A stretch of DNA of 64,000 nt from an uncultured bacterium (GTDB taxonomy: Bacteria; Bacteroidota; Bacteroidia; Bacteroidales; Bacteroidaceae). Under the pieces are notes generated by a model. It was given only the letters and a program-made list of their open reading frames with translations. It searched no databases and was not told where the DNA came from. Made by a program: the position numbers and the translations under genes. The DNA lies in NCBI GenBank assembly GCA_905216025.1, contig CAJMSE010000005.1, positions 1-64,000 of the forward strand, given 5' to 3'. Positions 18,371 to 27,845 of the stretch are shown here, one piece after another (the first letter of the stretch is position 1; each line of letters begins with the position of its first letter).

Positions 18371-20113
18371 ATGAATAAATTGAATATAAGAATATCGCGC
18401 CTTGCCCTGCATGCATCGTGCTTTGCGTTCATGGCTATGGGCTTTGCTGCATGTTCCGATCTTGACGACAACGACTACTACAAGGACAGCTCCACCATCA
18501 TCGAGAATGCGGAACTGAAGATTGTCAACGTGAGCAGCGAGCAGTATATGAGCGGCACGGCCGAGCTCTCGGAGATGAACAAGCTCTTCGAGGAGCAGGG
18601 CATCTATAAGGAACTCGCCAAGAAGGGACAGCTCAGCACCATGCTCGTTGTCGAGAACGATGCGTTCAAGGCTCCCGAGGGAGATGCCGAGAATGTGGAG
18701 TTCGTCACACGCTCACACCTCAGCGACGTGTCCATGTCTCCCGCCAACCTGCATAACGGCGACCGCCTTATGATGTGGCACGGCAAGTATGTCAACGTCA
18801 GCATGGACGAGGAGGGCGAGAAAGGCGCCATCGTAGACCATATCATGTTCAACAACGCCTTCGTCAAGGAGGTGATACAGACCAACAACGGCTATATCTA
18901 CGTCATCTCGAACATGATCGAGACACCGACCTCGCTACTCGACTTCATCAACGACTTGCCCGATGAGTACTCCATCTTCAGGAATCTCGTGCTCAGCAGC
19001 GGCGGCAAGGTGTTCGACAAGGAGAACAGCAAGGCCATCGGAGTCAACGAACAGGGCAACACCGTATACGACACGGTGTGGATAATGAAGAACACCCACT
19101 TCGAGGAAATGGACTTCGACATGAACTCCGAGTCGCTCACGGCCACGATGCTCCTCATGTCCAACGACGTGATAAACGCCGCTTTGGCCGATGCCCGCGC
19201 ACGTCTCGGACTTTGGCAGATGGAGCGTGCGGACACTGTGCTGCTCAACTGGATCAGAGACGTCAGCTTCTACAATAAACGTTATACGGCCGCTGAGCTG
19301 CAGAGCACTGAGGAAACGGAAGTCAAGAGCATCTTCAGCAAACTGTGGCGCACTGACAAGCAGGAGATAGAGACCGAGCCTGTCGACCTCTCGAACGGCG
19401 TGGTATACAGGGTTAAGAAGCTCCACCTGCCGAACAACCTGCTCATGTATCGTCTCAAAGACTGGTTCTACTACTATGAGAACTGCACCGACGCGCAGAA
19501 GACGGAATACTTCAAGATGACCAACATGGCATTCAGCAAGTGCGAGGTGGGCGTTGCCGCATGGACACCGCTTGCCGGCGTATGGCCGGAGCATGAGGAC
19601 CGCGTGCTCATCCTGAAGCCGGGCGACGAGGGAGCGCAAAACAGCTTCCGCCTCGACTTCACCCCGATAATGCTGAAGGAGAACGAGGGCGGCGGCACAT
19701 CGGTCGTTCCCTATCTCATCCCGCCGGGAGCATACCGTCTCGCATTCGGCTCGAAGCAGAACCAGAACATGACAGTGACGTTCACTGTGCTTGCCAACGG
19801 ACAGGAGCTTGCCAAGTCGTACCCGATAACCCTCGGTTCGTCCACGACATACCACTACGACCGTGGAACCGCTCTGCCTGACCGCTATCCGGAGGGATAC
19901 GACCCGTCGGTGGTGTCGGCATTGGGTGGAACGAAAGCCAGCAACTATAATACAGACGGTGGTATCGCCATCGAAGAGGTTGTAATTCCTGATTTCGACG
20001 GAAAGGGTACGCCCTCGCAGATTACCATCCGCATCGAGGGAGAGAACTGGAACGACCAGACCGGCTTCACGCTGAACCACTGGTGCCTGCGTCCTACTGT
20101 AAACAACTACTAA
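18371..20113 (+). CDS. Degenerate FAS1-like lipoprotein
   Basis: The 580-residue lipoprotein has its lipobox cysteine at position 28 (GFAAC) followed by acidic residues. Around residues 50-190 a FAS1-like module is recognisable by LSTMLVVENDAF and the end motif NNGYIYVISNMIETPTSL, but the usual first motif is altered. A second divergent module seems to follow (about 190-380). The C-terminal part (about 385-580) is beta-rich. It is similar in position and style to the tail of the preceding protein. Placement between two SusCD pairs suggests that it belongs to the second pair. The ligand is unknown. Confidence 0.7.
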   Translation: MNKLNIRISRLALHASCFAFMAMGFAACSDLDDNDYYKDSSTIIENAELKIVNVSSEQYMSGTAELSEMNKLFEEQGIYKELAKKGQLSTMLVVENDAFKAPEGDAENVEFVTRSHLSDVSMSPANLHNGDRLMMWHGKYVNVSMDEEGEKGAIVDHIMFNNAFVKEVIQTNNGYIYVISNMIETPTSLLDFINDLPDEYSIFRNLVLSSGGKVFDKENSKAIGVNEQGNTVYDTVWIMKNTHFEEMDFDMNSESLTATMLLMSNDVINAALADARARLGLWQMERADTVLLNWIRDVSFYNKRYTAAELQSTEETEVKSIFSKLWRTDKQEIETEPVDLSNGVVYRVKKLHLPNNLLMYRLKDWFYYYENCTDAQKTEYFKMTNMAFSKCEVGVAAWTPLAGVWPEHEDRVLILKPGDEGAQNSFRLDFTPIMLKENEGGGTSVVPYLIPPGAYRLAFGSKQNQNMTVTFTVLANGQELAKSYPITLGSSTTYHYDRGTALPDRYPEGYDPSVVSALGGTKASNYNTDGGIAIEEVVIPDFDGKGTPSQITIRIEGENWNDQTGFTLNHWCLRPTVNNY

Positions 20114-20128
20114 AGAAACAATAACGAT

Positions 20129-23100
20129 ATGAACGAAAATATAAAGAAGTTAGTTCTGTGCATGGGTCTGCCGGTGATGTTCGCAACCGGCGGATTCGCA
20201 CAAAAAGTGACGGGCCGGGTTGTCAACTCCGCCAACGAGCCCGTTGCAGATGTCGTCATCACATGTCCCGGATGCAAGGCCGTCCGCTCGGCTGCCGACG
20301 GAACCTTCACTATAGATAATGTAAAGGCAGGCTCGGTGGTCAGCTTCCTGCGCGAAGGATTCTACACCAAGATGGAGTATATGCGCAATGCCGATGTCTC
20401 GGGAATCAATGTACACCTCATCGAGACAGACAAGACACGCTATAACGAGACGGTGCTGCGTCCCTACGGCAAGGCCGAGGGCGACGCATCCGCTGCCGGC
20501 GTGCAGAACCTCAACCGCAAGGACTTCGCTCTCGGCTCGCTCTCTGCCGATAAGGCGCTGAAGGGAAGCATGACCGGTCTCAACGTCGTGAACAAGAGCG
20601 GAATGACCGGTGAGGGTGCATATCTCCAGCTGCGCGGTATCAAGTCGCTCGTTGCAGAGAACTCGCCGCTCATCGTCATCAACGGTGTGCCTTACATGCC
20701 CGACATGAACGAGAGCCAGATTATCGGCGGCTACTCACGCTCCGTGTTCCAGGCGCTCAACGGTCAGGACATCCGTAACATCACGGTGCTGAAGGGTGCC
20801 GATGCCGCCATCTACGGTTCGCTCGGTTCCAACGGTGTCATCATGATCGAAACGGACCAGGCCACGGCCACGGATGTGAACACACGCATCTCGTTCTCGG
20901 CCGTCTACGGCTTCAACTGGAACAACAACCGCATACCGGTGATGAACTCCGCACAGTATAAAAGCTATCTCTCAGATATGGGTCTCACCTATTATGATAA
21001 CATGGAGGCGTTCTTCAAGGACTTCAGCTTCCTCACCGACCCCAACGCCAACCGTGCGTACCTCTATCAGTACGACACCGACTGGCAGGACGAGATATTC
21101 CGCAACAGCAACACGATGGACTACCTCTTCCGCGTCGAGGGTGGTGACAACATCGCCAAGTACAACATCTCGCTCGGCTACATGGGCGACGACGGTACGC
21201 TGAAGAACACCAGCAGCAGCCGCTACAACACCCAGGTGAACGCCTCTGTGCTTGTCAGCAAGAAGTTTGAGATCCAGGCAGCCATCAACGCCGCCTACCT
21301 CACAGGCGACTATCAGGAGCAGGGAATGTCTAAAGAGACAAACCCGATGCTTGCCGCCTATCGCCGCAGCCCGCTGCTCAGCCCGTGGAAGAGCGATATG
21401 TACGGTAACCTCATCAACACCTACTCGAGCTACTGGTACGGTGCGATAGAGAACGAGAACTTCATCGAGAGTAACCCGCTCGCCATCGTCAACACCCTCT
21501 ATGGCAAGAACCGCCAGTACGACATGAACGCCAAGGTGCAGCTCATATACACTCCCATCAAGAACCTGACCATCAACGGCATCGTGGGGATGTACTACAA
21601 CTACAACCAGGAGGAGGCCTTCATCCCCGGAAAGAACAACAACGACATCTCGCCGCTGTTCGACCAGTACGGTAAGGCCGAGAACTCGGTGCGCATCGGA
21701 ACAAACCACACGTTCAACATGTACTACGGACTGAACGCCGTCTACAAGCTGGACCTCAACGAGCGCAACAAGTTCAACTTCACTGCAGGCTATCAGGCAC
21801 TCTTCACCAACTATGAGTATGATGCCGCTTTCGGCCGTAACTCTAACAACGACTTCTATCAGACCCTCGGCGACGCCCAGGCTCTCGGCAAGTATTTCTC
21901 CGGTTACAACAACAAGTGGAACTGGATGAACTTCTACGCCCATGCAGACTACACGTTCGACAACCTCGTGAAGGTCGGCGTGTCGGCTTCTCTCGACGGT
22001 GCGTCGAGCATCGGCAAGGATGCCACACGCATGTCGTTCTATCCCGCCGGCGAGATTGTCCTCATGGCAAAGCAGCTGCCCGGCATCAAGACGGCCGACT
22101 TCATCAACAAGCTGAACCTATATGCCAACTACGGACTTACCGGTAACAGCCGCTACAGCAGCAAGTTCGGTAAGTACTACTACACATCGCAGCCCTACCA
22201 AACTATCGCCGGTATCGTGCGCGCCAACGTGCCTAACACTAAGCTCAAGGCCGAGACCGACTACACACTGAACCTCGGTCTGGAAACCTCTCTGTGGAAC
22301 AACCGCGTCAACCTTGCCGTCGGCTACTACAATATCGACGCCAAGAACGTGCTCATGGCTGGACAGCGCTCTTCTGTTCTCGGAACAAGCACCTATTATA
22401 ATAATGACGCCGAGATAGAGTCGAGCGGTCTTGAACTCAGCTTCGCCGTGGCTCCCGTCTATACCAAGGACCTCAAGTGGACCGTAGGTGCCAACCTGAC
22501 CACGCTCAAGAACGAGGTGAAGTCTCTCGGCTCAATCAGTGAGATAAAGAACGCCCTCGGCGACGGCGCGGAGATTATCACCCGTGTTGGCGAGAATCCG
22601 TATGCCTTCTATGGCTACAAGACCAACGGCGTGTTCGCAACGACGGCCGATGCCGAGGCAGCAGGCCTGACAAACCGTAGCGGCGTGAAGTATGAGGCCG
22701 GCGACATGCACTTTGCAGACCTCAAGGCCGACGGCATCATCAACGACGAGGATAAGGTCGTGCTCGGCAGCGCCACTCCCGATTTCTTCGGCGACGTGTT
22801 CACACGCATCGAGTACAAGAACTTCGCCCTCGACATCACCCTTGCTTACTCTGTGGGTAACGATGCCTACAATGCCGTGCGCCGCATGACGGAGTCCGGT
22901 TCAGACTTCGCCAACCAGAGCATCTCCATGGCCCGCCGCTGGTCTATGGAGGGACAGGTGACCGACATCCCCCGCGTGAAGTATGGCGACAAGGTGGGCA
23001 ACAACGACTTCAGCGACCGCTGGATCGAGGATGCCTCTTACCTGAAGCTGCGCGACGTCACGCTGAGCTACACCTGGAACAAGCCCATCCTGAACTTCAT

Positions 23101-23269
23101 ACAGGGCGGCACGCTCTTCGTGACAGGCCAGAATCTCTTCTGCATCACAGACTATCTCGGTCTTGATCCGGAGTTCTCCTATTCAAACAGCTCGATGCTC
23201 CAGGGCGTCGACTATGCCAAGGTGGGTGCTCCGCGCTCAATCAAGTTCGGTGTAAATCTCAAGTTCTAA
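20129..23269 (+). CDS. SusC/RagA-family TonB-linked outer-membrane transporter (second)
   Basis: The 1046-residue transporter has a signal peptide (MNENIKKLVLCMGLPVMFAT), then a carboxypeptidase-regulatory-like domain (VTGRVVNSANEPVADVVITC). The plug contains LQLRGIKSLVAENSPLIVIN and AAIYGSLGSNGVIMIET, and the barrel ends SIKFGVNLKF. It differs clearly from the first SusC of the operon, so the two are not a recent duplication. It is followed 20 bases later by its own susD. The presence of two SusCD pairs in one operon suggests either two cargo sizes or two related cargoes. Confidence 0.95.
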   Translation: MNENIKKLVLCMGLPVMFATGGFAQKVTGRVVNSANEPVADVVITCPGCKAVRSAADGTFTIDNVKAGSVVSFLREGFYTKMEYMRNADVSGINVHLIETDKTRYNETVLRPYGKAEGDASAAGVQNLNRKDFALGSLSADKALKGSMTGLNVVNKSGMTGEGAYLQLRGIKSLVAENSPLIVINGVPYMPDMNESQIIGGYSRSVFQALNGQDIRNITVLKGADAAIYGSLGSNGVIMIETDQATATDVNTRISFSAVYGFNWNNNRIPVMNSAQYKSYLSDMGLTYYDNMEAFFKDFSFLTDPNANRAYLYQYDTDWQDEIFRNSNTMDYLFRVEGGDNIAKYNISLGYMGDDGTLKNTSSSRYNTQVNASVLVSKKFEIQAAINAAYLTGDYQEQGMSKETNPMLAAYRRSPLLSPWKSDMYGNLINTYSSYWYGAIENENFIESNPLAIVNTLYGKNRQYDMNAKVQLIYTPIKNLTINGIVGMYYNYNQEEAFIPGKNNNDISPLFDQYGKAENSVRIGTNHTFNMYYGLNAVYKLDLNERNKFNFTAGYQALFTNYEYDAAFGRNSNNDFYQTLGDAQALGKYFSGYNNKWNWMNFYAHADYTFDNLVKVGVSASLDGASSIGKDATRMSFYPAGEIVLMAKQLPGIKTADFINKLNLYANYGLTGNSRYSSKFGKYYYTSQPYQTIAGIVRANVPNTKLKAETDYTLNLGLETSLWNNRVNLAVGYYNIDAKNVLMAGQRSSVLGTSTYYNNDAEIESSGLELSFAVAPVYTKDLKWTVGANLTTLKNEVKSLGSISEIKNALGDGAEIITRVGENPYAFYGYKTNGVFATTADAEAAGLTNRSGVKYEAGDMHFADLKADGIINDEDKVVLGSATPDFFGDVFTRIEYKNFALDITLAYSVGNDAYNAVRRMTESGSDFANQSISMARRWSMEGQVTDIPRVKYGDKVGNNDFSDRWIEDASYLKLRDVTLSYTWNKPILNFIQGGTLFVTGQNLFCITDYLGLDPEFSYSNSSMLQGVDYAKVGAPRSIKFGVNLKF

Positions 23270-23289
23270 CAGATTAAAATACAAGTTAA

Positions 23290-25014
23290 ATGAAAAAGAT
23301 ATTTTATTCTATATTCAGCATCTCGCTGCTGCTCACCGCCACGCTGGCCATGACCTCGTGCAGCGATTTCTTCGACCCGGATACCGACGACGAGTTGAAC
23401 GGCGACGACTATATCTCGTCGAACACCGAGATGTATACCGGCTTCCTCGGAATAATGACCAAGCTGCAGGCTATCGGCGACAAGGAAATCCTTTTGACCG
23501 ACACGCGTGCCGAGCTCCTCGAGCCGACGGACAACTCGAACCCCGAACTGATAGCCCTCTACAACTACGACACCAACCTGCAGGGCAACTCCTACGCAGA
23601 CCCGTCGGGCTATTATGAGGTGGTCATTGCCTGCAACGACTATCTGACGAAGATGAAAGAGTATCGCAAGAACCCCGATGTCGACCCCGACATCTGGGCC
23701 AACCTTGTGTCGTCCACAGTCCGCATCAAGGCATGGACCTACAAGACGCTCGGCGAGATCTACGGTAAGGCCGTGTGGTTCGACGCCCCCATTACCAAGG
23801 TGACCGAGATTACCGAGGCCGAGGGCTTCGAGCTGATGGACATGCCCCGGCTCACCGACAAGTGTCTCGAGCTGATGGACAACGGTTTCGACGGTGTGAG
23901 CAGCGACCGCACCATCGACTGGATTGCATGGCTCGACCCGAGCAACGTCACCAATGCTTCCAATTCGGAGTACCGTAAGTGGAACTGGATGGTGCCGCCC
24001 TACGAGGGAATCTATGCAGAGCTTTGCCTTTGGAAGGGCGCTGCCCTCGATGCTGCAAAGGTTGACGCTAAGGATTACTACAAGAAGGCTGCCGATGCGC
24101 TTCTCAAGATGATAACCTACTATGCCGACAGTAAGTACATGGCTACGCCGGCAGACCCCAACTCTTCTGTATACTGGTTGCCGTCTGCCGCCACTCCCGG
24201 CCACTACAAGCTGTGGGACCAGGCCCAGCCCTACCAGTGTGAAGTCGTTTCAGCCCTGATTTACGACTATACGAAGAATCAGACGAACACTCTGCTCAAG
24301 CACTTCTCCAACGAGTATCCCAACAAGTATTGGCTGCGTCCCTCCGAGGCAGGCATGAACAACTTTATTGACGACAGCTTCAATCCCGGTACTACAGGCA
24401 CCGGCGACACCCGCTACAAGACCACCTTCGGCCGTTCTGCCGGTGTAGACTACATCGCCAAGTTCCGTCCTGTCGGCAGTACGGTGCGTGCCAATGCCTA
24501 TCAGGATGACGTGCATATCTACATCTACCGTGCAACCCAGTATCACATGATGCTTACCGAGGCTCTCAACCACCTGAACCGCTTTACCGCCATGAACGGA
24601 GTGTTCAACAACGGAGTGACCAAGGAAATCTTCGTTGCCGGCGATCCGATGTGGGAAGGTTTCTCACGCAACTGGACCGGAGATGCCGAGTGGGGCACAC
24701 GCCGTTATCCGTCGATGGGTATCCGCGGCTGTTTCGGTCTCCGCAGCCGTGATGTCGCGCTTGATATCTCAGCCGGTGTTGATGAGGCTCACCGCAAGAA
24801 CGACCTCGCCATCCTCGATGAGTATCTTCTCGAGTTCCCCGTGGAGGGCAAGACATACGCAGCCATGAACCGCATGGCCCTGCGCTATGGCGACCTCGCC
24901 ATCGTTGCCGACCGCGTATGCCCCAAGTATGAGGCTACAGGCAAGGCCGGTGAGATACGCGGTAAGATTCTGGCCGGTGGAAACTATGTTCCCTACGACC
25001 TGAACGTGAAATAA
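23290..25014 (+). CDS. SusD/RagB-family lipoprotein (second)
   Basis: The 574-residue protein has a lipobox ending at Cys24 (AMTSC) and a negatively charged stretch afterwards (DFFDPDTDDE). The helical SusD scaffold is less canonical than that of the first SusD. It can be recognised by STVRIKAWTYKTLGEIYGKA, YRATQYHMMLTEALNHLNR and the position after susC. It should bind cargo above the second SusC. The gene ends 26 bases before the first chitobiase-like secreted protein. Confidence 0.85.
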   Translation: MKKIFYSIFSISLLLTATLAMTSCSDFFDPDTDDELNGDDYISSNTEMYTGFLGIMTKLQAIGDKEILLTDTRAELLEPTDNSNPELIALYNYDTNLQGNSYADPSGYYEVVIACNDYLTKMKEYRKNPDVDPDIWANLVSSTVRIKAWTYKTLGEIYGKAVWFDAPITKVTEITEAEGFELMDMPRLTDKCLELMDNGFDGVSSDRTIDWIAWLDPSNVTNASNSEYRKWNWMVPPYEGIYAELCLWKGAALDAAKVDAKDYYKKAADALLKMITYYADSKYMATPADPNSSVYWLPSAATPGHYKLWDQAQPYQCEVVSALIYDYTKNQTNTLLKHFSNEYPNKYWLRPSEAGMNNFIDDSFNPGTTGTGDTRYKTTFGRSAGVDYIAKFRPVGSTVRANAYQDDVHIYIYRATQYHMMLTEALNHLNRFTAMNGVFNNGVTKEIFVAGDPMWEGFSRNWTGDAEWGTRRYPSMGIRGCFGLRSRDVALDISAGVDEAHRKNDLAILDEYLLEFPVEGKTYAAMNRMALRYGDLAIVADRVCPKYEATGKAGEIRGKILAGGNYVPYDLNVK

Positions 25015-25040
25015 TTTTTCTAACCTAAATAAATTGACAA

Positions 25041-27731
25041 ATGAAGAAAGTTTTATTATTAGCATTCGCGCTTGTGCTGGCACTCGGTGCCGACGCACAG
25101 ACCACTTACAAGAAGTCATGGGACTTCCGTAAATGGAGCGCAGGGACTGTCGCCGACCTGAAAGCAGGTTCCGACTGGTCCGACATTGAGAAAGCAACTG
25201 CTTCTGAGCCTACAGAACTGTCTAAGGACAACTGTTTTTGGGAGGTTACAGCAGCCGGTAAGACCGATTCAGAGGTTACTTTGACGGCTAACGGTAACGT
25301 TATCAAGGAGCTTGAGGGTCTGTACTACACAAACACCACAAGCCGCTCGCTTGCCATCGCCGTTAACTATCAGGTTGCAAATGCCTCTGATGCCGCTTTC
25401 GGTCCTTACGAAGGTGCTTCTTATCTCTGGCTCGGCAGCAGCAAGAAGAACTATTTTGTGATTCCTCACGTAGAGCCCGGTACGACCATCAAGATGGGTG
25501 TAGAGTCTCATAAGACATCAGACGCCCGTGGTGTCGAGCTTTACATCGGTCACGGAACAAGCGGCACCAAGCTGAAGGATCCGGACGGAAACGAAGTTGC
25601 CAAGCCTACTACCTATCAGGAGCAGACATGGCTCGTGCCTGTCGACGCTACCGACACTCCCAACGAGGACGGAACGTTCGACATCCAGATTTACAACAGC
25701 AACGGTTGCCATATCTACTTCATCACAGTAGGTGATGGTGGCACACCTCCCGTTGAGGAAGCAAAGAAGGTTGCTTACGTTTCAAACGTTGAAGACTATG
25801 CCTATACGTTCCTTTCTGGTTCCGACGGTGTTGAGCTTACCATGGTAAGCCCGGCCGAGGCTATTACTCTTGACAGCCTCCAGACATACGATGCCATCAT
25901 CATCGCTCCCTCCGTTGCACCTACAGACGCTATCGTTCCCACGCTGAAGAGTGCTGTGGCATACGCTCCCGTCATCAACATGAATTCTTCTCTCTATGCG
26001 ACATGGGGCTATGGCGCTCCCGTCACCACTACCGAGATGATAGCTACAGTTGCCGCTGAGGATGCTGAGAACGCCCTCTTCAAGGACCTTGACGTTGCAT
26101 CCGGTCTCGAACTGCTGACCGACGGCACCCTTGCCGGTGTTTCTCTCGGCAGCTACTTCGCCAATGATAAGGTTCTGGCCAAGGCTGGCGACGCTGTTGC
26201 CATCCACCAGCACAACCCCGACCGCAACTCTTACATCTATCTGCCTTTCAGCAACGAGAACCTCGAGACAGCCAACTTCGAGATTCTTCCTACATTCCTC
26301 GGCAATGCCGTGTCTGTAGTTGCAGCATCTAAGGCAAAGGTTACAGCTGTTACCACACCGGTAATCTCTCAGGAGAACAAGAACCAGGAGACTGTCGTTA
26401 CAATCACCGAGGGTAACAAGACTGCAACCGTATACTACACCATCGACGGCACTGAGCCTACAACGGCCAGCACCGTATACACCGAGCCGTTCACGCTTAC
26501 ATCTGCTGCCACGGTTAAGGCTATGGCCGTAGCCGACGGATACCTGCAGAGCGCAACGGCTTCTCTCGACATTGCCATCATGTCGCAGGCTGCCAAGCCC
26601 GCCATCGCCATCGAGAAGAACGCCGACAACAGCGTTGTAACATTCTCATGTGCTACCGAAGGCGCAACCATCTACTACAGCTACAACATGGAGAAGGATG
26701 CCGCCAAGGCACAGAAGTATACCGAGCCCATCGTTCTGAAAGAAGAGCCTACGTTCATCTATGCCTTCGCTACTGCTGAGGGCTTTGTACCGTCTGAGCT
26801 TGCCGGCGACTATGTTGCCATCAACAGTCTTAACGCACAGACCATCCGCATCGACACCCTCGCACACTTCGACGCTAACGAGGCCGACTGGTTCGTCAAC
26901 GACGCCGAGGCCGGCGGTACCGGTGAGGCCAAGGCATACTACTTCTGGGGCAAGAGCGCATGGAACTACTACTCTGACGAGGTAGACCACGAGGAGACCG
27001 TTAAGGGCTCTGAGGGTCAGGACTCAATCGTATACATCTACAAGCCCGATCCCAATGCAGTGAAGATTGTCAATCCTCTCACCGAGAATGGCTGGATTCT
27101 GAAGAGCGCAGGCCAGGTACTGACCGGTGAACTCACAGCCGGTGGCGAGGCCGCTGTCGGCAACGGTGCCACAGGTTACTTTGCCGAGACTGCCGAGGAT
27201 ATGATCGGCGGTACTCCCACCAAGGGTAAGATTACCTTCGGCGGCAAGGCCAACAACAATCCTTACACCGCTTCTATCGAGACTACCGGCAAGTATGCCG
27301 CTCCGTTCGACGTTGTCGTTTATGTGACCAACGGCGGTACAGGCGAGCCCAACCTCGAGATTCAGGTATCTGCCGACGGCGAGAAGTGGGACAGCATCGG
27401 CACCCTGAAGATGGCCACGACCCAGCGCTACTACAAGAAGACCCGTGTTTCTTATGAGACAGCCGGCGAGTACTACGTGCGTGTAGCTCAGGTAAGCGGC
27501 AGCTCCAAGGCCCAGGTTTACGACATCTACATCCTCAACAACGGCGAGGAGTCTAAGAAGTACGACGCCGAGACTGTCGGTATCGAGAGCGTAAACGCTG
27601 CTGCTGTTGCTTACGATGAGATCTTCAGCGTTAACGGCGTTCGCCAGAACACTCTCCGCAAGGGTCTGAACATCGTCCGCAAGCATCTTGCCGACGGAAC
27701 GGTGAAGACCGTGAAGGTGATGGTTAAGTAA
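25041..27731 (+). CDS. Secreted protein with chitobiase-like modules and C-terminal sorting-like domain (A)
   Basis: The 896-residue protein has a signal peptide (MKKVLLLAFALVLALGADAQ). Its N-terminal domain (about 20-235) opens with a KSWDFRKWS motif. The middle region (about 240-430) is of unknown fold. Two tandem modules like the C-terminal domain of chitobiase follow, the first with TVYYTIDGTEPTTASTVYTE. A further domain covers about 600-840. The last 55 residues (GIESV...EIFSVNGVRQ...VKTVKVMVK) resemble the short C-terminal domains of secreted Bacteroidales proteins, possibly type IX secretion signals. No catalytic residues are recognised, so it may bind a polymer for the FAS1-SusCD importers. 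The end is almost identical to that of the next gene. Confidence 0.7.
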   Translation: MKKVLLLAFALVLALGADAQTTYKKSWDFRKWSAGTVADLKAGSDWSDIEKATASEPTELSKDNCFWEVTAAGKTDSEVTLTANGNVIKELEGLYYTNTTSRSLAIAVNYQVANASDAAFGPYEGASYLWLGSSKKNYFVIPHVEPGTTIKMGVESHKTSDARGVELYIGHGTSGTKLKDPDGNEVAKPTTYQEQTWLVPVDATDTPNEDGTFDIQIYNSNGCHIYFITVGDGGTPPVEEAKKVAYVSNVEDYAYTFLSGSDGVELTMVSPAEAITLDSLQTYDAIIIAPSVAPTDAIVPTLKSAVAYAPVINMNSSLYATWGYGAPVTTTEMIATVAAEDAENALFKDLDVASGLELLTDGTLAGVSLGSYFANDKVLAKAGDAVAIHQHNPDRNSYIYLPFSNENLETANFEILPTFLGNAVSVVAASKAKVTAVTTPVISQENKNQETVVTITEGNKTATVYYTIDGTEPTTASTVYTEPFTLTSAATVKAMAVADGYLQSATASLDIAIMSQAAKPAIAIEKNADNSVVTFSCATEGATIYYSYNMEKDAAKAQKYTEPIVLKEEPTFIYAFATAEGFVPSELAGDYVAINSLNAQTIRIDTLAHFDANEADWFVNDAEAGGTGEAKAYYFWGKSAWNYYSDEVDHEETVKGSEGQDSIVYIYKPDPNAVKIVNPLTENGWILKSAGQVLTGELTAGGEAAVGNGATGYFAETAEDMIGGTPTKGKITFGGKANNNPYTASIETTGKYAAPFDVVVYVTNGGTGEPNLEIQVSADGEKWDSIGTLKMATTQRYYKKTRVSYETAGEYYVRVAQVSGSSKAQVYDIYILNNGEESKKYDAETVGIESVNAAAVAYDEIFSVNGVRQNTLRKGLNIVRKHLADGTVKTVKVMVK

Positions 27732-27782
27732 TCCGCACCTTATATAATATAGATGAGAATTAGAGACTGAAACCATAACAAC

Positions 27783-27824
27783 GGGAAGTGTCGGCTCCGG
27801 TAAGGAGCCGATTCTTCCTTTTTT
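27783..27824 (+). terminator. Terminator within the operon, between the two paralogues
   Basis: The stem TCGGCTCC (27791-27798) pairs with GGAGCCGA (27804-27811). It is extended by GGAAG/CTTCC and followed by a run of T. It lies 52 bases after the first paralogue and before the second. The second gene shows no good promoter of its own in the 114-base gap, so partial read-through is likely. Confidence 0.8.
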
Positions 27825-27845
27825 ATCATTTAACAAACAGCTTAT

